Counted from the first letter of the stretch, positions 27,440 to 36,333 are shown. The stretch is DNA of 64,000 nucleotides from Hymenobacter sp. DG25A (GCF_001280305.1 NZ_CP012623.1:868001-932000), one strand, 5' to 3'. Program-made: numbers and translations. Notes: generated by a model from the letters alone, not told the origin.

Positions 27440-28459
27440 TTAGCGCAGGCTGCCCAGGGCCTCCGTAACGCGGGCCAGCATTTCGTCCGTCACATCCAGG
27501 TGGGTGACAAAGCGAATCATCTGCGGACCGAAGGAAGAGGCTATGATACCGTTCTGTTTCAGATACTCCAGAAAGGCCCCGGCGGGCTGCTCATCCCGCA
27601 ACCGGAAAATAACCAGGTTGGTTTCTACAGGCAGCACCTCGGCCACGTACGGTTGAGCGGCCAGGGTTTCGCCCAACTGCCGGGCCCGGCGGTGGTCGTC
27701 GGCGAGGCGCTCTACGTTGTTTTCCAGGGCATACAGGCCCGCGGCCGCCAAGTAGCCGGCCTGCCGCATGCCGCCGCCCATCACCTTGCGAATGCGCTTG
27801 GTTTTATGAATGAACGCGCGGCTGCCCAGCAGCACGGAGCCCACAGGGGCCCCCAGCCCTTTGGAAAGGCACACGGAAATAGTATCGAACAGGAGGCCGT
27901 ACTCGCGGGCGTCCTGCCCGGTGGCTACCAGCGCGTTGAAAATACGGGCTCCGTCCAAGTGCAGCGGAATGCCGTAGCGCCGGGCAACCTCCGCAATGGC
28001 TTCAATTTCGGGGAGTGCATAGCAGCTGCCCCCGCCCCGGTTGTGGGTATTTTCCAGGGAAATAAGCTGGGTGATGGGATAATGCACATTATCATCGGGC
28101 CGGATGGCGGCTTCTACCTGCGCGGCCGTGAGGCGGCCCCGGTTGCCGGGCAGCAGCGCCACCGAAGCGCCCGAGTGAAAAGCAATACCACCCACTTCCC
28201 AGAGGTAGATATGGGAAGTCTGCTCGCAGATAACCTCCGACATAGGCTGCGTATGAGCTTTAATGGCAATCTGGTTGGTCATGGTGCCGGAAGGGCAGAA
28301 CAGACCGGCCTCCATACCAAACCGGGCGGCAGCGGCTTCTTCAAGCGCTTTTACCGTGGGGTCTTCTTCATATACATCATCGCCCACCCGGGCCTGAAAC
28401 ATGGCTTCCAGCATGGCTGACGTGGGGCGGGTTACGGTATCGGAGCGTAAATCAATCAT
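27440..28459 (-). CDS. Low-specificity L-threonine aldolase (PLP-dependent)
   Basis: A 339-residue PLP enzyme of the threonine aldolase / GntG family, cleaving L-threonine or L-allo-threonine to glycine and acetaldehyde. The start [13 protein letters not shown] is the conserved N-terminus. [10 protein letters not shown] provides the Asp that binds the pyridine nitrogen, and the PLP lysine is K200 ([11 protein letters not shown]). GTMTNQIAI matches the phosphate-binding helix. A longer frame to 28501 adds 14 residues and is not conserved. It has its own -7 box (28499-28506), back to back with the promoter of the divergent small gene. Confidence 0.93.
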   Translation of the reverse strand: MIDLRSDTVTRPTSAMLEAMFQARVGDDVYEEDPTVKALEEAAAARFGMEAGLFCPSGTMTNQIAIKAHTQPMSEVICEQTSHIYLWEVGGIAFHSGASVALLPGNRGRLTAAQVEAAIRPDDNVHYPITQLISLENTHNRGGGSCYALPEIEAIAEVARRYGIPLHLDGARIFNALVATGQDAREYGLLFDTISVCLSKGLGAPVGSVLLGSRAFIHKTKRIRKVMGGGMRQAGYLAAAGLYALENNVERLADDHRRARQLGETLAAQPYVAEVLPVETNLVIFRLRDEQPAGAFLEYLKQNGIIASSFGPQMIRFVTHLDVTDEMLARVTEALGSLR

Positions 28460-28498
28460 GAAAGGAGCTAATGAGTTGAGGATGGAGGTTTCGGGATT

Positions 28499-28519
28499 CA
28501 AAAATAAGACTTACTTTTG
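28499..28519. promoter_or_regulatory. Back-to-back divergent -7 boxes
   Basis: Minus strand TATTTTTG (28499-28506) serves the aldolase gene and plus strand TACTTTTG (28512-28519) serves the gene starting at 28557. Both match TAnnTTTG exactly and are only 5 bp apart, so the two RNA polymerases cannot bind at the same time. Confidence 0.55.
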
Positions 28520-28556
28520 CCCCTCCTTTACTAAAACGACTTTAACCGACCCGGAT

Positions 28557-28853
28557 ATGAGCGTCACCCGACTGAAGCGGAAGCACCGCAAGAACATTGC
28601 CCGTCAAAACAACAAGCAGCGCATCATTAAGCAACTGCTCCTCACGCCCGTTCTGAAGAACGTGGACATCGAAGAGCTGAAGGCCCGCTTCACTGGCGGT
28701 GCTGCTGCACCCGCTGCTGCTAAGTCGGAGAAAACCGCCAAGGCTACTGTAAAAGCCAACGCCGAAGCATTTGACGATGCCGAAGCTGTGACCAAGCCAG
28801 TTAACGCTGATGGTCAGGAAGGTGAGCACCCTAAGCCGGAAATTGCCCTGTAA
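28557..28853 (+). CDS. Small basic hypothetical protein
   Basis: A 98-residue protein with a very basic N-terminal half (RLKRKHRKNIARQNNKQRII) and an alanine-rich, acidic C-terminal half that is probably disordered. The start MSVTRLKRK is favoured because the promoter -7 box ends 37 nt before it; the longer frame would cross that promoter. No family is recognised. The charge pattern suggests nucleic acid or ribosome contact, but this is inference. A strong terminator follows. Confidence 0.7.
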   Translation: MSVTRLKRKHRKNIARQNNKQRIIKQLLLTPVLKNVDIEELKARFTGGAAAPAAAKSEKTAKATVKANAEAFDDAEAVTKPVNADGQEGEHPKPEIAL

Positions 28854-28894
28854 GTAAGTCCGCCGCCGGTGTCGGTCGGCATACATAGTTGTTG

Positions 28895-28929
28895 AAAAGC
28901 GCCTTTCCTGGATGGGAAAGGCGCTTTTT
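28895..28929 (+). terminator. Intrinsic terminator after the small basic protein gene
   Basis: A perfect 14-bp inverted repeat (28895-28908 and 28915-28928) with a 6-nt loop followed by a T-tract (TTTTT). A-tract symmetry means it may also serve the convergent phosphoesterase gene that ends at 28937. Confidence 0.88.
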
Positions 28930-28936
28930 GCGTTTG

Positions 28937-29443
28937 TTACCGCTCCGTAGTGCGCGGCCCCAGCTCAATAGCCTGCAGCTGCTGCACCTGGCCGGCCTCT
29001 ACCTGAAAACGTAGCAGCGTGCGCACTTTATGAAAGCCATGCCGGCCGGCCGCGCCAGGGTTCAGGTGTAGCAGCTGCAGCTTAGGGTCCGGCATCACCT
29101 TCAAAATATGCGAGTGCCCGCTGATAAACAGGCCCGGCCGGTGCTGTTGCAGCAGGGGGCGGGTAGCGGGGCTGTAGTGCCCGGGGTAGCCGCCAATGTG
29201 CGTCATCAGCACGCTCAGGCCCTCTATTTCAAAGGCCTGCACCAAGGGCTGGGTCACGCGCACGTCGCGGCCATCAATGTTCCCGTATACGCCCCGTAGG
29301 GGAGCTACCATAGCTAGCTCCTCGGCCACGGCGGCCGTGCCAAAGTCGCCAGCATGCCAGATTTCGTCGCAGTCCCGCAAATGATACAGGATTCGCTCGT
29401 CCAGGTAGCTATGGGTATCGGAGAGAAGACCGATTTTTTTCAT
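28937..29443 (-). CDS. YfcE/MJ0936-type metallophosphoesterase
   Basis: A 168-residue single-domain phosphodiesterase. The five motifs are present: LLSDTHS near the N-terminus, HAGDFG, GNIDGRD, a His within LMTHIGGYPGHY, and SGHSHIL. The start MKKIGLLSDTH puts the first metal motif at once after initiation; the in-frame extension to 29572 is unlikely because it reads through the region upstream of the divergent Nudix gene. Substrate unknown; related enzymes cleave phosphodiester model compounds. A terminator lies 10 bp after the stop. Confidence 0.9.
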   Translation of the reverse strand: MKKIGLLSDTHSYLDERILYHLRDCDEIWHAGDFGTAAVAEELAMVAPLRGVYGNIDGRDVRVTQPLVQAFEIEGLSVLMTHIGGYPGHYSPATRPLLQQHRPGLFISGHSHILKVMPDPKLQLLHLNPGAAGRHGFHKVRTLLRFQVEAGQVQQLQAIELGPRTTER

Positions 29444-29606
29444 GCCGGCAAGGTAAACACTAGTTGAGTGCTGAGGGCAACGTAACCCGATACAACTCGT
29501 ATCTTGCCCGGCCGGCGGTATTTCCGTTTCACGATATTTATGTTGTGTTTTGCAACGGACGCTGGTGCCCAAGTTGATTTTTTTGCCTCCTCCACATTAC
29601 CCCGCG

Positions 29607-30308
29607 ATGAACGTTTTCATCAATGATATTCCGCTGATCATCAAGAAGACCAGCGAAAAAGTGTACAAGCACCGCTACGACCTTATCCTGAACGCGGAGG
29701 ACGAATTTACCTCCAAAGACTTGGTAGGCGACGTGCTGGTGCGCGACGTGACCGATGCGTTCCTCGACCGTTTGCTGCGGCTGATGGAGGTGAAAAAGCT
29801 GAAGAAACTGACTTCTCTCACCCTGATGGCGCGGAAAAAAAAGCGCCTCATTCTGCACCTCAAAGACCAGTTCCGCATTGCCAAGGCCGCCGGCGGCCTG
29901 GTGGTGAAAGATGGTTTGGTGCTGATGATCTACCGCCTGGGCAAATGGGACCTGCCCAAAGGCAAGCTGAAAAAGGATGAAGACCCGGCCGAAGGCTCGC
30001 TGCGCGAGGTGGAGGAAGAGTGCAACATCAAGATTGAGCTGGGCGAAGCCCTGCCCAGCACCTGGCATTCGTACGCCTACAACGGCAACAAAATGCTGAA
30101 GAAAACCAACTGGTACATCATGCGCTGCCTGGATGACTCCTTAATGAAGCCCCAGGCCGAGGAGTACATTGAGGAAGTGCGCTGGATGACGCCCCAGGAG
30201 GCCCTGGCCGTGCTGCCCGATACATATGCCTCCATTGCGCTGGTGGTGCGCCACTACCTGAGTGAGGTGGCCGGTGTAGCAGAGCCCGTAAAAGAACCCG
30301 TTAAATAA
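29607..30308 (+). CDS. Nudix hydrolase with N-terminal extension
   Basis: A 233-residue protein. Residues 93-215 form a Nudix fold; the Nudix box is at 119-141 (G-KLKKD-E ... REVEEECNI), with the usual Gly near its end replaced by Asn. The catalytic glutamates of REVEEE are kept, so hydrolysis of a nucleoside diphosphate derivative is likely. About 90 N-terminal residues with helical, lysine-rich content are of unknown role. A longer frame (from 29550) adds 19 residues and is less likely. The lipoprotein gene starts 17 bp downstream, so the two probably form one transcript. Confidence 0.9.
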   Translation: MNVFINDIPLIIKKTSEKVYKHRYDLILNAEDEFTSKDLVGDVLVRDVTDAFLDRLLRLMEVKKLKKLTSLTLMARKKKRLILHLKDQFRIAKAAGGLVVKDGLVLMIYRLGKWDLPKGKLKKDEDPAEGSLREVEEECNIKIELGEALPSTWHSYAYNGNKMLKKTNWYIMRCLDDSLMKPQAEEYIEEVRWMTPQEALAVLPDTYASIALVVRHYLSEVAGVAEPVKEPVK

Positions 30309-30324
30309 GTTAGCCCGGCCCGCT

Positions 30325-30825
30325 ATGCGCGTACCTACTCTCTTGCTGGCCGGGTTAACGCTGGGTTTTCTGGCCGCCTGCTCCCGCTCCCAAACGCCTT
30401 CCGAATCGGAAGCACCGCTGCAAGCGCAGCCAAAAACCGCGCAGAGCGCTTCTATTAATCTGCCGGAGCTGGTGAAGCATAACATTGACTACCTGCGTCG
30501 CCAACTGGGCCCGCCCATAGAAGCCGCCGATGAGGTGGTAGGCGCCGACCCCACCGCCGCCCAACTGCGCGCCACCAAAGGCGAAGGCTGGATTAACACC
30601 TTCCGGCGGCAGGGCTCCACGCTGATTGTTACGTTTAATGCCCGCACCCGCAAGGTGAGTGACATTGTGCTGATGGGCACCAACGAGGAAGAGCTCATGC
30701 AACTGGGCAACCTCAGCCCCACGGCTCCCAATTACATTGTTCTCTCCATTCCGGAGCCCGGCCAGCTCAACAAGGTGCGCGGGGTACGCATTGTACCCAG
30801 TCAGCGGAAGGAGACGGTGAATTAA
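30325..30825 (+). CDS. Hypothetical lipoprotein
   Basis: A 166-residue predicted lipoprotein: signal peptide MRVPTLLLAGLTLGFL with lipobox LAAC and a Ser/Pro/Glu-rich linker. The mature domain (LVKHNIDYLRRQLGPPIEAADE..., then GWINTFRRQGSTLIVTFNARTRKVSDIVLMG) resembles a small alpha/beta fold found in Bacteroidota lipoproteins. No family is named. It follows the Nudix gene with 16 bp between and probably shares its promoter. Confidence 0.75.
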   Translation: MRVPTLLLAGLTLGFLAACSRSQTPSESEAPLQAQPKTAQSASINLPELVKHNIDYLRRQLGPPIEAADEVVGADPTAAQLRATKGEGWINTFRRQGSTLIVTFNARTRKVSDIVLMGTNEEELMQLGNLSPTAPNYIVLSIPEPGQLNKVRGVRIVPSQRKETVN

Positions 30826-30865
30826 GGCTTCTGCGGCCTGTTAAGCCCAGGCAGTGGCCGAGCGG

Positions 30866-31339
30866 CTATTGAGCCTCCTGGGGGTGCGCGGGCAGGCGGA
30901 AAGGCACAAAATCGTCTACGTTGCCGCCAAAGCGGTGAATCTCCCGGATAATGGTGCTGCTGATGGCGGCCAGCGGGGGCGAGGTAATCAGAAACACGGT
31001 TTCCAGCGCCGGATTTACGTGCCGGTTGGCCTGGGCAATGGTGTTTTCGTACTCGAAGTCGGTGGTGTTGCGCAGCCCGCGCAGCAGGAACCGCGCCCCG
31101 GTTTCGCGGGCAAAATCAGCCGTTAAACCTTTGTAGGACTGCACTTCCACCTGGGGCTCATCGGCAAAAACCTCCGAAATCATGGCGGCCATTTGCTCTA
31201 CCGGCAGGTAGCGGCTTTTACTGCTGTTGTTGCCTATGGCGATGATGATTTTATCGAAGAGGGAGGTGCCGCGCCGCACTACATCCAGGTGGCCGTTGGT
31301 AAAAGGGTCGAAGGAGCCGGGGAACAGGGCTATGCGCAT
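30866..31339 (-). CDS. coaD: Pantetheine-phosphate adenylyltransferase
   Basis: A 157-residue enzyme of coenzyme A synthesis that transfers AMP from ATP to 4'-phosphopantetheine. The nucleotidyltransferase signature TNGH is at residues 14-17 (PGSFDPFTNGHLD), and ISSTIIREI near the C-terminus is the second ATP-binding motif. The length is standard. The start MRIALFPGSFDP is the conserved one; a longer frame (to 31408) is not. The upstream gene on the same strand is DUF3822; in many Bacteroidota an rsmD gene lies between these two, but none is present here. Confidence 0.96.
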   Translation of the reverse strand: MRIALFPGSFDPFTNGHLDVVRRGTSLFDKIIIAIGNNSSKSRYLPVEQMAAMISEVFADEPQVEVQSYKGLTADFARETGARFLLRGLRNTTDFEYENTIAQANRHVNPALETVFLITSPPLAAISSTIIREIHRFGGNVDDFVPFRLPAHPQEAQ

Positions 31340-31430
31340 AATAGGGGAGGTAGTGAGATGGTGAAATAGTGAGTTGTGGGACTGGCTGGTCTTCAAGACT
31401 CTTGCCATTCTACCCCCTTCACTATCTCAT

Positions 31431-32321
31431 CTATTCGCAAAGGTGCAGGCTGAACAACTCAAAATACCGGTATTCGAACACGTCGTTCAGGCGGTAACTG
31501 TAGCCGATATCGAAGGGGCGGTTGCCGAAGCGGATGTTGCGGATATACTTGCGCAGCACCGTAAACAAGGCCGAGTCGTGGAACAGGTCGCCCCACACCA
31601 TCACTGCATCCTGGTCGGGGTTTAGCTGCAACTCCTGCATCACCAGAATGGTGTAGTAAATCAGGTCTTCGGGGGTGGTGAAGCTGAACACGTTACAGAA
31701 CTCCGGCCGCTTGTCCCGGATAACTACCACGGTGAGCTCCTGGTGGCCAATGCTGAGGTAGCAGCGGCGGGGGGCGCCCCGGTCGCTCTGATGAACCAGC
31801 CCCTGCAGCAGGGCGCTGGTCTGGTGCAGCAGCTGCCCGGCCGGGTAGGTGCGCTCAAACCACTCGGTCAGGGCTTTTTCCGCCGCAAACACATTCACCA
31901 TTTCTAGGGAAGCGTGCGTGTAGCTGCGCACCACTTCATGGGCTGGGTCTACGTGGTGGTGCAGCTGCAGATAGGCGGCTTCATCACCGGTCCGGAACAG
32001 GGGCTTGGGCAGCAGCGTGAAGCTCCGGTTCTGTACGGAGAGCCGTACCCGGTTCCAGCCCGTGCGGCCCACTAAATCGTGCTGCGCAGCCAGGCTCTGG
32101 AGCTGCCCGGAAAGGGAAGTAGCGGGCTGCAGGGAGTAGTCTTCCAGCACCACAAACTTGTTGCGGCGCACATCGGCCACCCCCACGCGCACGCCGGCCG
32201 CGCCTACCGAGAGGTACAGGTTATAAGCCGTAAGATTGTCCGGGTCCAGGGTTTCGTCGCGCAGGCGGGGCAGAATGCCCGAGAGGGCGGGAACAGGCAG
32301 GGCAGAAACAGAGTCAGACAC
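31431..32321 (-). CDS. DUF3822 family protein (ASKHA-like fold)
   Basis: A protein of about 296 residues matching DUF3822, a Bacteroidota family predicted to have an actin-like fold (recognised by blocks such as DNLTAYNLYLSVGAAGVRVGVAD, NVFAAEKALTEWF and a conserved C-terminal YRYFELFSLHLC). The start is uncertain: a TTG codon gives 298 residues, GTG two codons later gives the coordinate used here, and no ATG is available near. It probably shares a transcript with coaD (91 bp gap). Function unknown; the recurrent link with coaD and rsmD suggests a role in translation-related or CoA metabolism. Confidence 0.85.
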   Translation of the reverse strand: MSDSVSALPVPALSGILPRLRDETLDPDNLTAYNLYLSVGAAGVRVGVADVRRNKFVVLEDYSLQPATSLSGQLQSLAAQHDLVGRTGWNRVRLSVQNRSFTLLPKPLFRTGDEAAYLQLHHHVDPAHEVVRSYTHASLEMVNVFAAEKALTEWFERTYPAGQLLHQTSALLQGLVHQSDRGAPRRCYLSIGHQELTVVVIRDKRPEFCNVFSFTTPEDLIYYTILVMQELQLNPDQDAVMVWGDLFHDSALFTVLRKYIRNIRFGNRPFDIGYSYRLNDVFEYRYFELFSLHLCE

Positions 32322-32488
32322 AGGCAAATAGACGACTAGGGCAAAATCAGACCCCTAAAGTTACAGAAAGACGCGGGCCTTTTGGCCAGGATAGTAGCGA
32401 AGCAAAGCGGAAAAAGCGGGTTTTAATGCCGGCTTCCTCTCTTCTACATCCCAATGCTTTGGTTTTTTTACGGCGCGGGATGCTACCG

Positions 32489-32995
32489 CTATTTAAACAG
32501 CTGCAGGGGGATGTACACGTCATCGGGGCTGAGGATGAGGCGCAGGATCGGGTGAACCTGCAATACAGGCATAGAAACCAGCTGCCGGGGGGTGAAGAAA
32601 GCCAGCCTGGTGAGCACCTGCCCTTCGGCTGCGTGCTCCGGGTCGGAGCCCAGGCGCGGGGTGGCCGTGGGGTCCAGCGGCTTCACCTCAAAAAATAGCT
32701 CCAGCGCCTGCAGGTCCTGGTCCATAAACTCGTGCAGATGCAGGAAGCGGCCTACCTCTACGCGCATGCCGGTTTCCTCCTGAAATTCGCGACGCAGACA
32801 CTCTCTAATGGTTTCGCCAAACTCCCAGCCTCCGCCGGGCGGCGACCAGAATGGCACGTTGTCGGGCAGCAGTCCCCGATGCGCGGCCAGCAGAATGGCG
32901 CCTTTCTGTACCAGCAGCCCGCCTACGCGCACGCGCACCTGGCCGGTATAGGCTTGCAGTAAGGAGTCAGAAGGATCAGTAGGAGAGTGTGTCAT
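32489..32995 (-). CDS. Nudix hydrolase
   Basis: A 168-residue Nudix enzyme. The full Nudix box is visible at residues 55-77 (G-GWEFG-E ... REFQEETGM), matching GX5EX7REUXEEXGU. It should hydrolyse a nucleoside diphosphate-linked substrate. The N-terminal stretch (GQVRVRVGGLLVQKGAILLAAH) and the following PFWSPPGGGWE are typical of the ADP-ribose/ADP-sugar or mutT-like subgroup. It lies upstream of DUF3822 on the same strand with 167 bp between, and is followed upstream by the DUF4126 gene (15 bp), so the latter two are likely co-transcribed. Confidence 0.93.
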   Translation of the reverse strand: MTHSPTDPSDSLLQAYTGQVRVRVGGLLVQKGAILLAAHRGLLPDNVPFWSPPGGGWEFGETIRECLRREFQEETGMRVEVGRFLHLHEFMDQDLQALELFFEVKPLDPTATPRLGSDPEHAAEGQVLTRLAFFTPRQLVSMPVLQVHPILRLILSPDDVYIPLQLFK

Positions 32996-33010
32996 AGGGA
33001 GATAGTCAGA

Positions 33011-33613
33011 TCAGCGGCCCGGTGGCGAAGACGCCGCCTGCGGAGGTGAGGGCCGGCGCACCCGCCGCCGGATACGGCCCGCAAGATACAGCACCAGTAC
33101 CAACGTCAGCCCGGCCATTATCAGCGGCAGTAAAAGCCCCAGCAGGGAGCCCACCACCGCCAGTATATTTTCAATGGTTGCCAGCACTGGGTTACCGAGC
33201 CCGCCCGTGGTTGCAGTAGAGCCGGCCCGCAAAAGCGCGGTGCCGGTTTGCACCAGACCCGCCGCGCCGCCACCCACTAATATGCCCAGCCCCCAGCGCA
33301 CCATAGGGCTCATTTCGGGTAGAGCGGAGGTCATCAGGAGCGTGCCGGCAATAAAGGAAGCCGGGGTGGTAAGCGTGTCCAGTAGGTTATCGACCACGGG
33401 CACGTAATAGGCCAGCATCTCGGCCAGCGTGGCCGTGGCCAGCACAGCAAAGGCCACCCAGGTGCCCAGCCAGGCAAACCCCGGAGAAGGGGAGAGGTAG
33501 CCGGAAAGGTAGGCCACATTGGCCGCCAGCAGCGGCACAAACACCCGAAACCCGCTGCAGGCCGCCAGGGCCAGCCCCAGGGCACCAAGTATAAGGAAGT
33601 CGGTGGGTTGCAT
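33011..33613 (-). CDS. DUF4126 domain-containing membrane protein
   Basis: A 200-residue membrane protein with five or six hydrophobic segments. The conserved DUF4126 features are SGFRVFVPLLAANVAYLSGYL near the N-terminus, LAYYVPVVDNLLDTLTTPASFIAGTLL and the GGGAAGLVQTGTALLRAGSTATTGGLGNP glycine-rich block. The C-terminus is basic and disordered. The start at MQPTDFLIL is chosen because the longer frame to 34003 would run into the divergent thioesterase gene. Function unknown. Confidence 0.88.
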   Translation of the reverse strand: MQPTDFLILGALGLALAACSGFRVFVPLLAANVAYLSGYLSPSPGFAWLGTWVAFAVLATATLAEMLAYYVPVVDNLLDTLTTPASFIAGTLLMTSALPEMSPMVRWGLGILVGGGAAGLVQTGTALLRAGSTATTGGLGNPVLATIENILAVVGSLLGLLLPLIMAGLTLVLVLYLAGRIRRRVRRPSPPQAASSPPGR

Positions 33614-33675
33614 ACGTGGGAAAGCCTGAAGCCCGCTGGGTTGCGGCCGCGGCCAAAAGGTACGCAACTCCCGCA

Positions 33676-33708
33676 TTTGGTGCACCCCTTCCCCAGGCGG
33701 TATCTTTG
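33676..33708 (+). promoter_or_regulatory. Complete Bacteroidota promoter with near-leaderless start
   Basis: TTTG at 33676-33679 and TATCTTTG at 33701-33708 with 21 bp between them match the -33/-7 consensus exactly. The thioesterase ATG begins at 33714, only 6 nt past the -7 box, so transcription should begin at or very near the start codon. Confidence 0.7.
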
Positions 33709-33713
33709 CAGCC

Positions 33714-34175
33714 ATGTCTGATGAACTTACTTCCCCCGTTGCGGCCGCACATGAGTCGCTCGAAACCCGTATCCGCCGTAAGCTGGAGCGCCAGCACTTT
33801 ATGCACCTCATTGGGGCCAACCTCACCCACATAGAGCCGGGCCGCGTGGAAGCGGAGCTCACGCTGGCCTTGCAACACCAGCAGCAAAAGGGCTTCGTGC
33901 ACGGCGGCCTCACCGCCACCATGGCCGATCTGGCAGCTGGTTTTGCCGGCGTTACGCTTATTCCGGACAACCACGGCATGGTAACGGTAGAGCTGAAAAC
34001 CACTTACCTGCACCCCGGCGTGGGCAAGAAGCTGCGCGCCATAGGCTGGGTATTGAAAGCCGGCCGCCGCCTGCATTTCTGCGAGGCCGAGGTATGGTGT
34101 GATGACCTGCTGATTGCCAAGGCCACGGCTACTATGGCGGTTATTGAGCCAGTATTGCTGGATAATAATGGCTAG
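33714..34175 (+). CDS. PaaI-type hotdog thioesterase
   Basis: A 153-residue single hotdog-fold protein. The conserved block QQQKGFVHGGLTATMADLAAGFAGV includes the HGG motif and the helix Asp of PaaI-like acyl-CoA thioesterases. Beta strands with VTVELKTTYLHPGVGKKLRA and AEVWCDDLLIAKATATMAVI follow, as in the family. It should cleave an acyl-CoA or aryl-CoA; the substrate is unknown. The promoter gives an almost leaderless message. Its last codons overlap the next reading frame by 8 nt. Confidence 0.92.
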   Translation: MSDELTSPVAAAHESLETRIRRKLERQHFMHLIGANLTHIEPGRVEAELTLALQHQQQKGFVHGGLTATMADLAAGFAGVTLIPDNHGMVTVELKTTYLHPGVGKKLRAIGWVLKAGRRLHFCEAEVWCDDLLIAKATATMAVIEPVLLDNNG

Positions 34176-34710
34176 GAAGCGTCAGGCGCACGCTCATATA
34201 TGCTGGGTGCAGTGGCAGAAAAAGGATTTATATACTTTATGGATAGATACCGTTGATAAAGAGTTTCTGTGGACTGATATAAATGGACTTGTCCCATTAT
34301 TCACAACCCCTGTTGAGGCTATTGAATTAGCTAAAACAATAGGAGTACAACTGGAGAACAGTGAGGTCGAAAAGCAGAATCTGGACGCGGTGTGGCAATG
34401 GATGCAAAACCCAGCTAAATCACCTCCTAAAGAGTGCCTGCTAGCCTGGAATTTATTTAGTGACCTGAGTACAAGCGTGGGTGTAAAATTTATAGGGGAT
34501 CATCATGCACCCGTTCGTAGTCGTGTTTTTGATACTTTATATGCTTACTATGGACCATGGCCTTCACAGAAAAAGTGGCCATGGAAACGGCAGGAATCTA
34601 AAGTGTTAAAGCGCATTCTGCAGCAAGGCTTTCGGTTGTGGCAGAAAAACATTTACATGGTAGCAGCAGGGCAATATCCTTTGCAAGCGAAGGACCTGAA
34701 TCCGGCGTAA
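34168..34710 (+). CDS. Hypothetical protein of lower GC content
   Basis: A 180-residue soluble protein starting at MARKRQAHAH, eight bases before the end of the thioesterase gene. It is tryptophan-rich (CWVQWQ, LYTLWID, AVWQWM, YYGPWPSQKKWPWK) and has no signal peptide or membrane segment. GC content is clearly lower than that of neighbouring genes. No family is recognised. The overlap with the thioesterase gene suggests translational coupling, although a recent insertion is an alternative reading. Confidence 0.6.
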   Translation: MARKRQAHAHICWVQWQKKDLYTLWIDTVDKEFLWTDINGLVPLFTTPVEAIELAKTIGVQLENSEVEKQNLDAVWQWMQNPAKSPPKECLLAWNLFSDLSTSVGVKFIGDHHAPVRSRVFDTLYAYYGPWPSQKKWPWKRQESKVLKRILQQGFRLWQKNIYMVAAGQYPLQAKDLNPA

Positions 34711-34715
34711 CTTTG
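34708..34715 (+). promoter_or_regulatory. -7 promoter box of the RecD-like helicase gene
   Basis: TAACTTTG is an exact TAnnTTTG match, 19 nt upstream of the ATG at 34735. A possible TTTG at 34680-34683 lies 24 bp upstream, which is longer than usual spacing. Confidence 0.5.
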
Positions 34716-34734
34716 TTGCATTGAATTCCCCGCT

Positions 34735-36147
34735 ATGCTCTCCGTAAGAACCCCCTCCGTCCGCGACTTTTTCCCCTTCGAGCCCACGCAGGACCAGGCC
34801 ACGCTGTTTTTTCAGCTGGATGAGTTTCTGCGCGATGAGCTGCCGGGCCGCAAAGTGTTTGTGCTGCGGGGCTATGCCGGTACCGGCAAAACCACCGTGG
34901 TAAGCGCCCTGGTGCAGTGGCTCTACAGCCGCCAGCGCAAGTATACCCTTATGGCGCCCACCGGCCGCGCGGCCAAGGTAATGAGCACCTACTCCGGGGT
35001 AGCGGCCAGCACCATTCACAAGAAAATATACCGCCAAACCAGCGGCACGCCTTCCGAGCGGCTTTCCTTCCAGCGTCAGCCCAACCGCACCACCGATATG
35101 CTCTACATCGTGGACGAAGCCTCCATGATATCGGATGAAAAAGCCTTCGGTGAAAACGGCCTGCTGGATGATTTGATGGGCTACGTGTTCGAAAAGCCTA
35201 CCAACCGTTTGCTACTTATTGGCGATACTGCCCAGCTGCCGCCCGTGGGCCAACTGCTGTCCCCGGCCCTCGACCCTGAGCTGCTGGCGCACCGTTTCCG
35301 GGCCACCGTAAACTCCGTGGAGCTGCGCCAGGTAATGCGCCAGGCCGAGGCTTCCGGCATTCTGATGAATGCCACCACCCTGCGGGAGGAGCTGCGCGAG
35401 GAACAGCCCAACATTCAGTTTCACACCAAAGGCTACCCCGATATCTTTAAGATGAACGGCGACAAGCTGGAGGATGGCCTGCGCTGGGCGTACAAGAACT
35501 ACGGGCACGAAAACACCACCATCATCTGCCGTTCCAACAAGAACGCCAACCAGTACAACCAGTTTATCCGCCGCATCCTCTTCGATGCCGAAGATGAAAT
35601 AGAGTCCGGCGACTACCTGATGGTGGTGCGCAACAACTACTTCTGGCTGCCCAAGGACTCCGAAATTGGCTTTCTGGCCAACGGTGACTTTGTGCAGGTG
35701 GTCAAAATCATCCGGCGCACCGAGGAATTCGGCTTCCGCTTTGCCGATGCCCGCGTGCGCCTGGTAGACTACCCCGACGAGCCCGATATTGAAGTAAAGC
35801 TGCTGCTGGATACCCTGCACACAGAAAGCCCCGCCCTGCCCGCCGACCGTAGCAACGCCCTCTACCAGGCCATCAACGCCGACTACGCCCACCTGGAAAA
35901 GAAAAAAGACCGGGCCGCCGGCCTGCGTAAAGACCCCTTCCTGAATGCCTTACAGGTGAAGTTTGCCTATGCGCTTACCTGCCACAAGGCGCAGGGCGGC
36001 CAGTGGCAGGCCGTTTTCGTAGACCACGGATATCTGAAGGAAGATATGGTGAATTCCGAGTTTGCCCGCTGGCTGTACACGGCCGTTACCCGGGCTTCGG
36101 AGCAGCTGTTTCTCCTGAATTTCAACCCCAAAATGCTGGCCGAGTAA
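34735..36147 (+). CDS. RecD-like DNA helicase / AAA ATPase (superfamily 1)
   Basis: A 470-residue helicase-like ATPase. Walker A GYAGTGKTT is at residues 46-54, motif II is IVDEASM, and the C-terminal UvrD_C_2 motif YALTCHKAQGGQWQAVFVD matches RecD/Pif1-like enzymes. TAPTGRA-type segment (MAPTGRAAKVM) is also present. The length is shorter than RecD2 because it lacks the long N-terminal extension. It should act on DNA in repair or recombination; partners are not seen nearby. An exact -7 box lies 19 nt before the ATG. Confidence 0.92.
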   Translation: MLSVRTPSVRDFFPFEPTQDQATLFFQLDEFLRDELPGRKVFVLRGYAGTGKTTVVSALVQWLYSRQRKYTLMAPTGRAAKVMSTYSGVAASTIHKKIYRQTSGTPSERLSFQRQPNRTTDMLYIVDEASMISDEKAFGENGLLDDLMGYVFEKPTNRLLLIGDTAQLPPVGQLLSPALDPELLAHRFRATVNSVELRQVMRQAEASGILMNATTLREELREEQPNIQFHTKGYPDIFKMNGDKLEDGLRWAYKNYGHENTTIICRSNKNANQYNQFIRRILFDAEDEIESGDYLMVVRNNYFWLPKDSEIGFLANGDFVQVVKIIRRTEEFGFRFADARVRLVDYPDEPDIEVKLLLDTLHTESPALPADRSNALYQAINADYAHLEKKKDRAAGLRKDPFLNALQVKFAYALTCHKAQGGQWQAVFVDHGYLKEDMVNSEFARWLYTAVTRASEQLFLLNFNPKMLAE

Positions 36148-36333
36148 GCAGCCGTTATCTATGGTAGCCTGTCGGTAGCAGATACTTGTACTTTCTGCTC
36201 TGCCGATATACATTGCGGCGTACAAACCAGTAACTTATAAGTCATAACGAACGGCCGGAAAACTGGCAGGATAATTGGCCCGCCCGGCAAAACGCTTATT
36301 TTTGATTATCAACCTCACTAACCATCTCCAGTC

